Source of the DNA: Lachnospiraceae bacterium
Lineage (GTDB): Bacteria; Bacillota; Clostridia; Lachnospirales; Lachnospiraceae
Length of the DNA stretch: 42,552 nucleotides
Assembly: GCA_022788085.1 (NCBI GenBank)
Contig: JALEWA010000229.1
Coordinates: 1 to 42,552, forward strand
Direction: 5' to 3'
Both the position numbers and the translations under genes were made by a program. Shown in pieces: positions 17,011-25,612 of this stretch (its first letter is position 1; each line of letters begins with the position of its first letter). A model generated the notes under the pieces. The model was given only the letters and a program-made list of their open reading frames with translations. It had not been told where the DNA came from and made no database searches.

Positions 17011-19680
17011 TTAGTCTTTCAGCATAAACAATAATCCAAAAGTACCCGGTCCGCAGTTTGTTGCAATAGCCGGAGATGCTTTCTGACAGATAATATGCTC
17101 AAAAGACACTTTCTCTTTCACTTGTTTTTTGATTTCATTTAACTCATCCATTGTTAATCCTGCATACGTAATAAACAAGGTTTTCCTGTCAATCTCATCC
17201 CGGATATCCAACGCAGATGCAATATATTTCTTCCATGCGCGATCCCTTGTTCCTATCCTCAGTGCTCTTACCTTCATACTGCTGTCTTTTAGGACAATTA
17301 CAGGATGTATCATAAACGCCTTGCAAAATGCATGTATTCTTTGTGATATTCTTCCAGAACGTACCAAATATTCTGTATCCGTTACAATGAAGCTGGTTTT
17401 TACCTGCTCCTTTACATGCTCCATCTCTTTTACAATAGAATCATCCGTCATTCCATTTGCTGCATATTCCGCTGCACATAGAGCCATAAGTCCCATTCCA
17501 CTTGACAGATGTCCGGAATCAATCACAATTACATTATCAAATGTCTTAGATGCCTCTAAAGCATTTTCGTATGCTTTGCTGACATTTTTCGCTAATGCTA
17601 TGTGAATGATATATTGTGCCTTTACCAGCTGCTCTGCGAAAAACTCTTCATAGTCAGCCACCTCCGGCGACAATGAGCGCACACTTTTTCCTCTTTCTCC
17701 CATGTAAGAAAGAATTCCGTCTGTCTCAGTCTCCTCTCCGTCCATGAACACACCGCCTTCAGTAAATACCCTATATGGTATTACCGCAATCTGATACTTC
17801 TCTATCAGGTACTTTGGAAGATCACTGGCACTTTCTGTGGAAATCATGATGGAAAGCTTATTTCTATGTGCAAGTACCGGAGTCTCTACTTCACCGACCA
17901 AGTTGCCTGTTGTCATCATGTTCACAAGTTCATTCGGAAGATGCCTTAAAAGTTCTGTTTCCAATTGTATACCACTGACCGGTTTCAAAAGATATCCGTC
18001 AAAACCTTCTCTTCGATAGAGAGCCTGATTCTCTCCGCCTGCATTAGCTGTAAGAATTACCACATGAGTATCCTGATTTAAGCCTCCTGTCTGCGTACGG
18101 ATTGCATGCAGACATTCAATACCATCCATTTCCGGCATAAGATGATCCATAAAGATAACATCATACCTGTTTTGAAGTGTTTTCTTTAAACATTCTCCAC
18201 CGCTGGTTACTGTCTCAATTTTCACCTTTGTATCTCTTAACAGCTTTTCCGCAACCATAAGATTGGTCTCATTATCATCAACGATCAGAACATGTGCCTT
18301 CGGTGCTTCAAAGCTTTGTTTATAATGCTGTCTTGCATTCAGGGCGTGCCGTGTTTCCAGATTAAGCTCACCAAGCTCTTTTTTATCGACAATCCCCTGC
18401 GGTAGGGTAATTACAAAAGTTGAGCCTTTCGTGTAAACACTGTTTACCGCAATCTCGCCATCCATAAGCTCCACCAGTTGTTTTACAATGGAAAGTCCAA
18501 GACCTGTTCCTTCAATATAGCGATTCTTTTCTTCGTCTATTCTCTTAAAAGCATTGAATAAAAAAGGGATGTTCTCTTTTTTAATTCCTATACCTGTGTC
18601 TGTTACCGAATACGATATTTGTGCATGACCATTCTCCTGCCTTTTGCACTGAATCGATAGTGTAACGGAACCTTCCGATGTGTATTTTACTGCATTGTTC
18701 AGCACATTAATCAGAATCTGTTTAATCCGTACCTCGTCACCATATAGCTGCGAAGGCATTGCCTGATCTACATCAACATGAAATTCGAGACCCTTTTCCT
18801 TGGTACGTACCCAGATCATATTAACAATGTCAGACAGCATAGCTCCCACATCATAAGTAACAGGCACGATATCCATCTTCCCTGATTCTATCTTAGACAT
18901 ATCCAGAATATCGTTAATAAGTGTAAGAAGCATCTTACTTGCGCCCTGAATACTTCTGGCATCTGCCGCTACCTCATCTGAAACATCCTCACGCAGAATC
19001 ATCTCATTCAAGCCAATAATGGTGTTGATTGGCGTCCGGATTTCATGGCTCATGCTGGAGAAGAAACGGTTCTGCATCTGATTCAATTCCTCAATCTCTT
19101 TTTTCTGCTTCTGCGTAGTCTCATTCTCTGAACGATAAATTACATTCTGAAACAGAATCATCCCACAGGTCAGAACTGTTACAATACTCAAAGTCACATA
19201 AGAATCTACGTATGCAGCCTGAATCGTATGTGAAACAATCATTCCGGGATAAAAGTATGCGATATAATAACAAACTGCACATATGAAAAAGCTGCTCATA
19301 ATCAAAACATATTTTATCTTTTTCTCTACAACAAGACAAACAAAGACTACTCCAAACAAAAACCAGATTGGACCACCACCATAGATTCCTCCACTTGTCA
19401 GAAAATTGAATGGCAGTACAAAATAAATAATAAGAAATGCTATGGTAACTGCTCCTAACTGTATCTTATGACAGCGGATGGTTAAATAGGCAATACCAAA
19501 AAGAAGTACAAATGCAACAGTCATTGCAATGAGATTACTTATATTTCCCCCAGACACAGCTCCTGATACAACTCCGGCAGCCAGTCCAATTAATCCAAGC
19601 GATACAAGAAGCAGAAATATGCGCTCCTGACGACTCCGATTGCAATCTCCAATAGCCTGAATCAATTTCTTTGGGTTCAT
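17011..19680 (-). CDS. Hybrid histidine kinase-receiver fused to a DegV domain
   Basis: 889 residues. Six membrane segments (about 20-183) lead to HisKA with His212 in SMSHEIRTPIN, an HATPase_c domain (about 310-430, with DTGIGI and GTGLGLSIVK), a receiver domain (about 462-585, Asp512 in DVIFMDHLMPEMDG, Lys566 in LLKPVSG) and then a complete DegV-like domain (about 609-889). The DegV part shows the family landmarks: ISTESASDLPKYLIEKY, VIDSGHLSSGMGL, TEYLVRSGRIS and the closing GPGTFGLLF. DegV proteins bind fatty acids (FakB). A kinase with an attached acyl-binding domain could sense fatty acids or hand over acyl groups; this is inference. It overlaps the upstream kinase gene by four bases (ATGA), so the two are translationally coupled. 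Confidence 0.93.
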   Translation of the reverse strand: MNPKKLIQAIGDCNRSRQERIFLLLVSLGLIGLAAGVVSGAVSGGNISNLIAMTVAFVLLFGIAYLTIRCHKIQLGAVTIAFLIIYFVLPFNFLTSGGIYGGGPIWFLFGVVFVCLVVEKKIKYVLIMSSFFICAVCYYIAYFYPGMIVSHTIQAAYVDSYVTLSIVTVLTCGMILFQNVIYRSENETTQKQKKEIEELNQMQNRFFSSMSHEIRTPINTIIGLNEMILREDVSDEVAADARSIQGASKMLLTLINDILDMSKIESGKMDIVPVTYDVGAMLSDIVNMIWVRTKEKGLEFHVDVDQAMPSQLYGDEVRIKQILINVLNNAVKYTSEGSVTLSIQCKRQENGHAQISYSVTDTGIGIKKENIPFLFNAFKRIDEEKNRYIEGTGLGLSIVKQLVELMDGEIAVNSVYTKGSTFVITLPQGIVDKKELGELNLETRHALNARQHYKQSFEAPKAHVLIVDDNETNLMVAEKLLRDTKVKIETVTSGGECLKKTLQNRYDVIFMDHLMPEMDGIECLHAIRTQTGGLNQDTHVVILTANAGGENQALYRREGFDGYLLKPVSGIQLETELLRHLPNELVNMMTTGNLVGEVETPVLAHRNKLSIMISTESASDLPKYLIEKYQIAVIPYRVFTEGGVFMDGEETETDGILSYMGERGKSVRSLSPEVADYEEFFAEQLVKAQYIIHIALAKNVSKAYENALEASKTFDNVIVIDSGHLSSGMGLMALCAAEYAANGMTDDSIVKEMEHVKEQVKTSFIVTDTEYLVRSGRISQRIHAFCKAFMIHPVIVLKDSSMKVRALRIGTRDRAWKKYIASALDIRDEIDRKTLFITYAGLTMDELNEIKKQVKEKVSFEHIICQKASPAIATNCGPGTFGLLFMLKD

Positions 19681-22283
19681 CCTGCTTCACCGCCTTCCAC
19701 TTTTTGCTGAAAGTCTTCTTGGGAAATTATTGTTCCAGCCCCCTCAACTGCCTGCTCAGAGCAATTTTTAGCTAAATCAAATATGTCCGCTATACTCTGT
19801 ACCATCTGATGATACTCAGCCATAAGCGTCTCATGGTGTTCCCTGATATAGACTTCATCATGATTTTTTGCTGCCATTTCCATGCATTTTGCATTTTCTG
19901 ACAATGAATTTGCCCCCATCGTTTTTGCAGTACTCTTCAATGCATGAACCTGGATGCCATAGTTCTGAAAATCTTCCTTTTCAAACAAATCGTTAATTTC
20001 CGTTTTCTTTCGATTGGCATCTTTTGCAAACTGAGTCAACAGCTCCATATAAAATTCCTTGTCACCACCACAGTATTGAATACCGGATTGTGTATGAATT
20101 CCGATATTTTCAAGCCGGGTCATTTTATCTTCTTCCTGATGCTTTTCCAATACCTGTTCGCCAACTGTTTCTTCCTTCTGAGACGCTTGCTCCTTTGCTT
20201 CCTCAGCCTCTAAAGATTTTCTGTCATTATCATCCACAAAGGAAATGGATGACTTAGGTAGTACTTTCTTCAGGATACGCTCCAGCTCTAAAGGTTCAAT
20301 TGGCTTAGAGACGAACTCATCAAACCCTTCCTTCAGGAACATTTCTCTCGCACCACTGACAGCATTTGCAGTAAACGCAATGACAGTAAGTACTCGTCCT
20401 GTGTCTGCATGGATTCTACGAAGCTGCTTTAATGTTTCCACTCCATCCATTTCCGGCATCATATGATCAAGAAAAATCAAATCAAAATCTTCCTTTTCGC
20501 AAAGTTCAATTGCCTTCCTGCCACTTTCTGCTGTCGTCACACTCATCTGATAGTTTTTGAATATTCCCTCCGCAACCATCAGATTCATAGGTTCATCATC
20601 CACAACAAGCACTCTGACGCCCGGACAGATCATACATTTTTCCTTAAGCAGCTCTTCATCTTCTGTTGCTTTGGCATTCAATATATTAACAATCGGTAAA
20701 CTGTAGAATGGCTTTTTGAGAATCTTTACCTTGCTTTCCTGCGGCAAGATAAAGTCTTCATCTGCCACTACAATAACCTTTATATTCTGAGCCAAATCTT
20801 CAAAATGGGATTTATTCTCTTCATATTCTTCATTTCCAATGAACAAATGTGTGAGCTGATATATAGACGTCAGTTTTTCGAGCTCATCAATATTAGAAAT
20901 CCTATGTAATGGTATATCCAGTCCCTGAACCATATGGGAAATCATTTCATTATAAAAGTCCCTTACCTTCGGAACCTCATATTTTTCCGCTCTTAAGTAA
21001 CAAGCCAGGCACAACTCCTCCCGGTTCTCCACCACCATGCCGGGTGCTTCATTCGATACCTTCTGTGGAATACTGACAGACACTGTTGTTCCTTCTCCCA
21101 CAGTACTTTTAATCTGAATGAATCCCTCCATTGCAGATACCATTCCATACACAATCGGCAATCCAAGACCAAGCCCCCCGGTCCTTCGGTTTCTTCCACC
21201 ATTGGACTGATAGAATCTCTCTCTAATCTTGTCCAGTTCTTCCTCATCAATTCCGACACCAGTGTCACTTACGCTGATACATAGATTGATGCCATATTCC
21301 TTATGCAACGCATATATTCTGACATAAATTCCGCCTTTTGGGGTAAACTTAAATGCATTATCAATAAGATGTTCTAAAATCTTTTTGATTTTCTTTTCAT
21401 CACCAAGAAGAACAGAAGGGATTCCTGCATCAATATCAAAAACCTGTTCCAACGTACTCTCTTTCTCAAATTGACGGTTTCCAATGATGATATCATTGAC
21501 AAGAGAGGAAATCATATAGGTATCTTCGCTGACCTTGATCCTTCCGGTATCTATTTCTGTATAATCAAGGATATCACCAATCTGGTTGAACAGTCTGTGA
21601 CCTGCAACCTGAATGGAAAATATATCTTTCCTTTTCTCAATATCTTCTTCCTTTTTCAACATTACTGCCGTAATACCCGTAACAGCATTAATCGGTGTAC
21701 GAAGTTCATGTGACACATTTGTCAGGAAATCTTCTGTGCTGCGGTTAGTCTCTTCCAGCTTAGCAATTGTGTCATCCGTAATTTTTCTTTCCTTCCTGCG
21801 TCTTTGCATCTCAATCTTCACCAGTTTTCCTGCCATATAGACAAGTGCAAAATGAAGAAGGGTTCTTGTGACTACAAGCGGAGAAAGTTCCATCGAACCG
21901 CCAAGCACAAACACAAAATCATACGCCATTGTCAGGAAATATGTAGCCACACAAAATCTGATAATGCTATACGTCTCTGTTGCAGAATACATAATGATGA
22001 TCATTATCATCACAGGTGCCAAATCATAGATACTGGTCTCATGAATTCCATAAAAGAAAAAAGTCAACATTGTCAGGACAAAATATAGCCAAAGTCTGAA
22101 TGATTCCGGAATTTTTTCTGTAATGTGAATCCCCCAGCTTACAGCCAGTCCTAACAAAAGCAGAACCATAGCACCTGATTCCCAACCGAGAAGAAGTGAT
22201 TCTCCCGTTAATGCGATTATCCAAATTGTACAGACAAACAATATCAAGAGATGTATTGCCCGTTGTTTTTCCTGCTCATACAT
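19677..22283 (-). CDS. Hybrid histidine kinase with receiver and HPt domains
   Basis: A membrane sensor of about six helices (10-165) precedes HisKA (His in NVSHELRTPIN, about residue 192), HATPase_c (about 290-405, GLGLGLPIVYG), a divergent receiver-like segment lacking the phospho-acceptor pattern (about 425-555), a canonical receiver (about 560-680, DLIFLDHMMPEMDG) and an HPt domain (His in VHALKSTAKTMGA, about residue 780). It can run the whole His-Asp-His relay, so its HPt could also serve the downstream kinase receiver. The ATG at 22283 follows AAGGTGG; a GTG four codons upstream is possible. It is the first gene of the signalling operon. Confidence 0.92.
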   Translation of the reverse strand: MYEQEKQRAIHLLILFVCTIWIIALTGESLLLGWESGAMVLLLLGLAVSWGIHITEKIPESFRLWLYFVLTMLTFFFYGIHETSIYDLAPVMIMIIIMYSATETYSIIRFCVATYFLTMAYDFVFVLGGSMELSPLVVTRTLLHFALVYMAGKLVKIEMQRRRKERKITDDTIAKLEETNRSTEDFLTNVSHELRTPINAVTGITAVMLKKEEDIEKRKDIFSIQVAGHRLFNQIGDILDYTEIDTGRIKVSEDTYMISSLVNDIIIGNRQFEKESTLEQVFDIDAGIPSVLLGDEKKIKKILEHLIDNAFKFTPKGGIYVRIYALHKEYGINLCISVSDTGVGIDEEELDKIRERFYQSNGGRNRRTGGLGLGLPIVYGMVSAMEGFIQIKSTVGEGTTVSVSIPQKVSNEAPGMVVENREELCLACYLRAEKYEVPKVRDFYNEMISHMVQGLDIPLHRISNIDELEKLTSIYQLTHLFIGNEEYEENKSHFEDLAQNIKVIVVADEDFILPQESKVKILKKPFYSLPIVNILNAKATEDEELLKEKCMICPGVRVLVVDDEPMNLMVAEGIFKNYQMSVTTAESGRKAIELCEKEDFDLIFLDHMMPEMDGVETLKQLRRIHADTGRVLTVIAFTANAVSGAREMFLKEGFDEFVSKPIEPLELERILKKVLPKSSISFVDDNDRKSLEAEEAKEQASQKEETVGEQVLEKHQEEDKMTRLENIGIHTQSGIQYCGGDKEFYMELLTQFAKDANRKKTEINDLFEKEDFQNYGIQVHALKSTAKTMGANSLSENAKCMEMAAKNHDEVYIREHHETLMAEYHQMVQSIADIFDLAKNCSEQAVEGAGTIISQEDFQQKVEGGEAG

Positions 22284-22446
22284 TGATTCTTCCACCTTCT
22301 TCTCCCGATTTTGGTGATAACTCTCCTATCTTATATCTACTATTTAATAATATTATAATACCCTACATGGCTCTTTTTCAATATATTTCAGCGTTTTGTG
22401 TCGTATTGTGTGTAAATAAGCATATCTATCTTATTTTGTGTATTTA

Positions 22447-22488
22447 TTAAAAAATCCAATCAGATATTTATCTCTATCTAATCGGATT
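22447..22488 (-). terminator. Terminator after the 76-residue protein gene
   Basis: On the minus strand AATCCGATTAGATA pairs with TATCTGATTGGATT over 14 base pairs, two of them G-U, followed by TTTTT. The rest of the 280-base gap before the kinase operon holds only AT-rich sequence with no other gene that I can see. Confidence 0.75.
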
Positions 22489-22565
22489 CTTGATTTTATA
22501 TTATCTTATTTCATTTTTCATTTGAGCAAAAATATGCTTCATCTCGTATATATTTGTCACGATTT

Positions 22566-22796
22566 CTACCAATAATGTTCGCATCTTTCTCTACCTGGCA
22601 TATCTTCTCCCTTTATATATCTTGCGTTGAACTCCATATTTATCTCTCGAAGTTCCTTCTTTCCATCAATATAATCCTGATACATTTCTGCAAGTCCTGC
22701 CATACAGCCATCACAGGTTGCCTCGATGTTTCCAAGAGATTCTGCTACAATCTGCTCACGTTCTTCCTTTGTTGTTTCTGAAATTAAATATCCCAT
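22566..22796 (-). CDS. Small conserved-looking protein with CxxC
   Basis: 76 residues, start ATG with AGGAG six bases upstream. It is mostly helical and acidic, with CDGCMAG in the middle and a C-terminal ERCEHYW, so three cysteines might bind a metal or form disulfides. There is no membrane segment. I do not recognise the family. It follows the NifX-SlyD gene by 40 bases on the same strand and is closed by a good terminator, so the two may be co-transcribed. Its start site and clean codon pattern make it credible. Confidence 0.75.
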   Translation of the reverse strand: MGYLISETTKEEREQIVAESLGNIEATCDGCMAGLAEMYQDYIDGKKELREINMEFNARYIKGEDMPGRERCEHYW

Positions 22797-22836
22797 ATCG
22801 TACTCCTAGCTTACCACACTTTCCCCAAACGGTTCC

Positions 22837-23691
22837 TTACAGGACCTCAACCAACTCAATTCTAAAGTTCAATTCTTTACCGGCCATCTCATGATTTGCA
22901 TCAAAGGTAATGGTTGCATCATCCTTTGCCGTCACCTTCACCGGGAAAGGCTGTCCATATGCGTTTGATAAATAAACCTGTTCTCCTACTTTCAGTTCCT
23001 CCGATCCCGGCATCTGAGCAATTTCTACTGTTAAAATTGCCTGTGGATCCGGAAAACCGTATGCCTCCTCCGGCATCAGATGAACGTCAACAACCTGTCC
23101 TACTTCCATATCTGCAACGGCTGCATCAAAGCCATGAATCATCATTCCTGCGCCACAAACAAATTCCAGCGGTTCCCCACGATCATAAGAAGAATCAAAC
23201 TGCACCCCATCATTGAAAGTGCCCTTATAATGAGCCCTTACTGTCTTCCCTACATTGCGCCCTTCTAATGTGCTATGAGATCCACATCCTCCATGGCATC
23301 CTCCGTTTTCTCCACAGGAATGTCCTTCTTCGTGATGACCACAGGAGTGACCTTCCTCATGATGATTGCAGGTAACTCCGGCAGATACTAACTCACCCTT
23401 AAGGTATGCTTCTACTGCCGAATCCGTATCTCCGGCAGCTCCGGCACATATTTCTATTCCACAGTCTTCAAGCGCTGCCACGGCACCTCCGCCAATACCT
23501 CCGCAAATTAACACATCAATCGTGTGATCTGCCAAAAGCCCCGCCAAGGCTCCGTGACCGGCACCATTAGACTCAATAACTTCACTACTGACTACTCTTC
23601 CATCTTCGACTTCATACACTTTGAAAGTCTCTGTCTTTCCAAAGTGCTGAAAAATCTGTCCATTATCATATGTAACTGCTATTCTTTTCAT
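22837..23691 (-). CDS. NifX/NifB-like domain fused to SlyD-type FKBP isomerase
   Basis: The ATG at 23691 has AAAGGAGAGG upstream; the longer frame has no such site. Residues 1-112 are a dinitrogenase iron-molybdenum cofactor-type domain (MKRIAVTYDNGQIFQHFGKT, GAGHGALAGLLADHTIDVLI, GGIGGGAV). A His/Cys-rich linker (about 113-140) contains HHEEGHSCG twice, then GGCHGGCGSH. Residues 148-284 are an FKBP domain with inserted flap as in SlyD (VRAHYKGTFNDGVQFDSS, EEAYGFPDPQ). SlyD normally has its metal-binding His tail at the C-terminus; here the metal-rich stretch sits between the domains. A metal-trafficking prolyl isomerase, for nickel or iron, is the likely role. No nif or hydrogenase genes are in the window. 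Confidence 0.9.
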   Translation of the reverse strand: MKRIAVTYDNGQIFQHFGKTETFKVYEVEDGRVVSSEVIESNGAGHGALAGLLADHTIDVLICGGIGGGAVAALEDCGIEICAGAAGDTDSAVEAYLKGELVSAGVTCNHHEEGHSCGHHEEGHSCGENGGCHGGCGSHSTLEGRNVGKTVRAHYKGTFNDGVQFDSSYDRGEPLEFVCGAGMMIHGFDAAVADMEVGQVVDVHLMPEEAYGFPDPQAILTVEIAQMPGSEELKVGEQVYLSNAYGQPFPVKVTAKDDATITFDANHEMAGKELNFRIELVEVL

Positions 23692-23771
23692 GCTTCCTCT
23701 CCTTTTCTTACATAATTCTATTATACGGCTTTGTCTCCAATATACAAGTAATTTCAATCGCCTTGATACAG

Positions 23772-23804
23772 GGGGACGCTCTTTGATACGCAAGAACCGT
23801 CCCC
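23772..23804. repeat. GC-rich inverted repeat (GGGGACG/CGTCCCC)
   Basis: Seven-base arms separated by 19 bases with partial inner pairing lie directly in front of the Dabb remnant. It looks like an inserted palindromic element of the REP type; I see no second copy in the window. Confidence 0.5.
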
Positions 23805-23807
23805 TAT

Positions 23808-23933
23808 ATGGCAATTGTCCAATTGGATACAGAGGAACATCTGCAGGACTATCTGACTCATCCCTTACATGTTCAAATGGCTCAGGATTTAAAGGATGCG
23901 CTTGCAGGAAGAACATCTTTTGATCATAACTAA
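23808..23933 (+). pseudogene. C-terminal remnant of a Dabb (stress-responsive A/B barrel) protein
   Basis: A 41-codon frame encodes AIVQLDTEEHLQDYLTHP followed by LHVQMAQDL and a short tail. The pattern of a beta strand, then Asp/Glu-rich start and YxxHPxH, is the second half of a Dabb domain of about 100 residues. The N-terminal half is missing: an in-frame TGA lies 24 bases upstream of the ATG, and a GC-rich hairpin occupies the site. It ends 22 bases before the YkvI-like gene, so an intact gene may once have headed that unit. Confidence 0.7.
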
Positions 23934-23955
23934 CTTATGAGGAAGGAAAAAATAC

Positions 23956-24963
23956 ATGAAAAAACAAAACATTTTTGCAACTTCTTATCTGGGTGTTGCA
24001 GCAGTATGGCTTGGCGGTCACTTTGGTCCCGGCTTCGCAACCAGTGCATTTAGTGTCACATACTATGTTAAGTATGGATGGGTTGGCCTGCTCATGCCTC
24101 TGTTAGCAATGCTTGTTACAGGCGGAGTAATGTTCTATATGACTGAATATGCAAGAAGTCATGGATCAGGCGAAGCTAACGTACTCATGAACTTTGGATT
24201 CAGCTATTGGGGTGCAGCAATTCCTACCATTATCATTTCTGCTCTATTATGTCTGTATGGTTCCAAGCTGCTGTCCAAAGCATCCAAATATATGATGTAT
24301 GCCATCGTTCTTGTTGTTATTTTAATAGCTGTTCTAAGTCTTGTATTTGGTCAGTATGACCTTGGCGCAGCAATCGCGGCAGCTCCCATAAGTACTAAGG
24401 AGCCTAATCTGGTTCACGCTATTTTAAGTGCTATTTTATATGGTTGTTTCCAGTCTACTATCTGTTTTAACGTTATGTCCGTTGCTGATGTATTAGAGAA
24501 CAGGGAAGAGACAAAAAAAGCAATTATTGCAGGATATATCATTACTGTTATTCTGATGATTGCCATTGCCTTTACTCTCTTCTGCTATGTAACCGTTATT
24601 CCGGATCTTTGTAACCCCGGAGTCGTTGCGGTTCCTATTATGGCAGTGCTTGGCAGACTAGGATTCTCATGGCTGACAATCGTTTTTGTTGTCCTGATGA
24701 CACTGGCAGTTCTCACAAGTGCTGCCGGACTGGCTAATGCCGGATGTGCAAGATTTGATAGACTCTTCACATTTATCAAGAATCAACAGCTCCGCCGTGC
24801 AGTCATCACTGTAATTCTTCTGGGCATTGCAGCAATCGGTGCTTCCTTCGGTATGAAGGCACTTTTGCAGAAGGGAACCTCTATTATAGGCTACATCGGT
24901 ATCCTTGCTTTAGTTCTCCCTGCATTTACCATCGTTCGTTCCAAGTTGAAGCAGAATGATTGA
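23956..24963 (+). CDS. YkvI-family membrane transporter-like protein
   Basis: 335 residues with about nine hydrophobic segments. The opening motif GGHFGPGFATS corresponds to the (G)GFATG signature of YkvI proteins, relatives of the LeuT-fold amino-acid permeases. The stretch between MTEYARSHG and YGSKLLSKASKY looks shorter than I expect for the family, which could mean one or two helices are lost; I am not certain of this. The start has AGGAAGGA at good spacing. It is a single gene on the plus strand, ended by a 42-base palindrome. Substrate unknown. Confidence 0.78.
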   Translation: MKKQNIFATSYLGVAAVWLGGHFGPGFATSAFSVTYYVKYGWVGLLMPLLAMLVTGGVMFYMTEYARSHGSGEANVLMNFGFSYWGAAIPTIIISALLCLYGSKLLSKASKYMMYAIVLVVILIAVLSLVFGQYDLGAAIAAAPISTKEPNLVHAILSAILYGCFQSTICFNVMSVADVLENREETKKAIIAGYIITVILMIAIAFTLFCYVTVIPDLCNPGVVAVPIMAVLGRLGFSWLTIVFVVLMTLAVLTSAAGLANAGCARFDRLFTFIKNQQLRRAVITVILLGIAAIGASFGMKALLQKGTSIIGYIGILALVLPAFTIVRSKLKQND

Positions 24964-24982
24964 TTTCGCAGGATATTTATCA

Positions 24983-25024
24983 AAACAGGCAGGATATCAA
25001 ATTAATTTGATATCCTGCCTGTTT
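24983..25024. terminator. Perfect 42-bp palindrome, probable bidirectional terminator
   Basis: AAACAGGCAGGATATCAAATT is followed immediately by its exact reverse complement. The hairpin would close on AATT. It lies 19 bases after the YkvI-like stop; T runs are short on both sides. Confidence 0.7.
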
Positions 25025-25083
25025 GCTTCTGTTCCCGCTTCGACAGTACACATAGAATTAGTAAAGTTTTGCTCCTTTATCTG

Positions 25084-25536
25084 TTAGATTCTATCTTTTC
25101 TACTTAACCTGCTTTTATCAATTCCGTATTTTCTGCGATATTTTTGTACTAAATCATCATACCCCTTATCATGGCTGATAACAGATATATTTTTATATTT
25201 ATTACTTTTTACGGCATTACCAAAATATCCCTTAATTCTGTTATCTACAGCCTGATTACCCGCTTTTACCAGAACTATATTAATATTCTTATTGCAATAT
25301 CTATTTAGTTTTTCCCTAAGAGCCTCTTGAGAAATAAAAATAAGAACCTTATCACTAGATGTTATTTTTTTTACATTCTTTATAGCTTCATAAACATGGT
25401 TATCTCCATCAACCAAATATAGGTTTTCATAATTTGAATTATCGTCTTTCCGCTCTTCACAAAAGCATGATTGCCTCCAAAACCAGTCTTCCTGCATATC
25501 TAGATATAATTCAGCATCGTCGCCCAAAAATATCAC
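25084..25536 (-). CDS. PIN/NYN-like nuclease-fold protein
   Basis: 150 residues. From residue 39 the sequence follows a PIN-like pattern of acidic residues on strand ends: LYLVDGDNHVYEAI (Asp43, Asp45), NQAVDNRIKGYF (Asp98) and VISHDKGYDDLV (Asp123, Asp127), with KVLIFISQ and INIVLVKAG as core strands. This suggests a metal-dependent RNase, perhaps of toxin or defence type. The first 38 residues do not fit the fold and the start (GTG 25536) has only AAAGAG nearby, so the true start may differ or the N-terminus may be altered. It stands alone next to the PARG-like gene, on the same strand. Confidence 0.65.
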   Translation of the reverse strand: MIFLGDDAELYLDMQEDWFWRQSCFCEERKDDNSNYENLYLVDGDNHVYEAIKNVKKITSSDKVLIFISQEALREKLNRYCNKNINIVLVKAGNQAVDNRIKGYFGNAVKSNKYKNISVISHDKGYDDLVQKYRRKYGIDKSRLSRKDRI

Positions 25537-25612
25537 ACTCTTTCATTACTAATATTATATATACTTTATATTTCATTTTATCAAATTGCCACTTTCAATG
25601 TAAAGACGGCTT

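Noticed and set aside
23692-23916. N-terminal extension of the NifX-SlyD protein to 359 residues
   Set aside because: The extra residues have no family match and run antisense through the Dabb remnant; AAAGGAGAGG marks the ATG at 23691.
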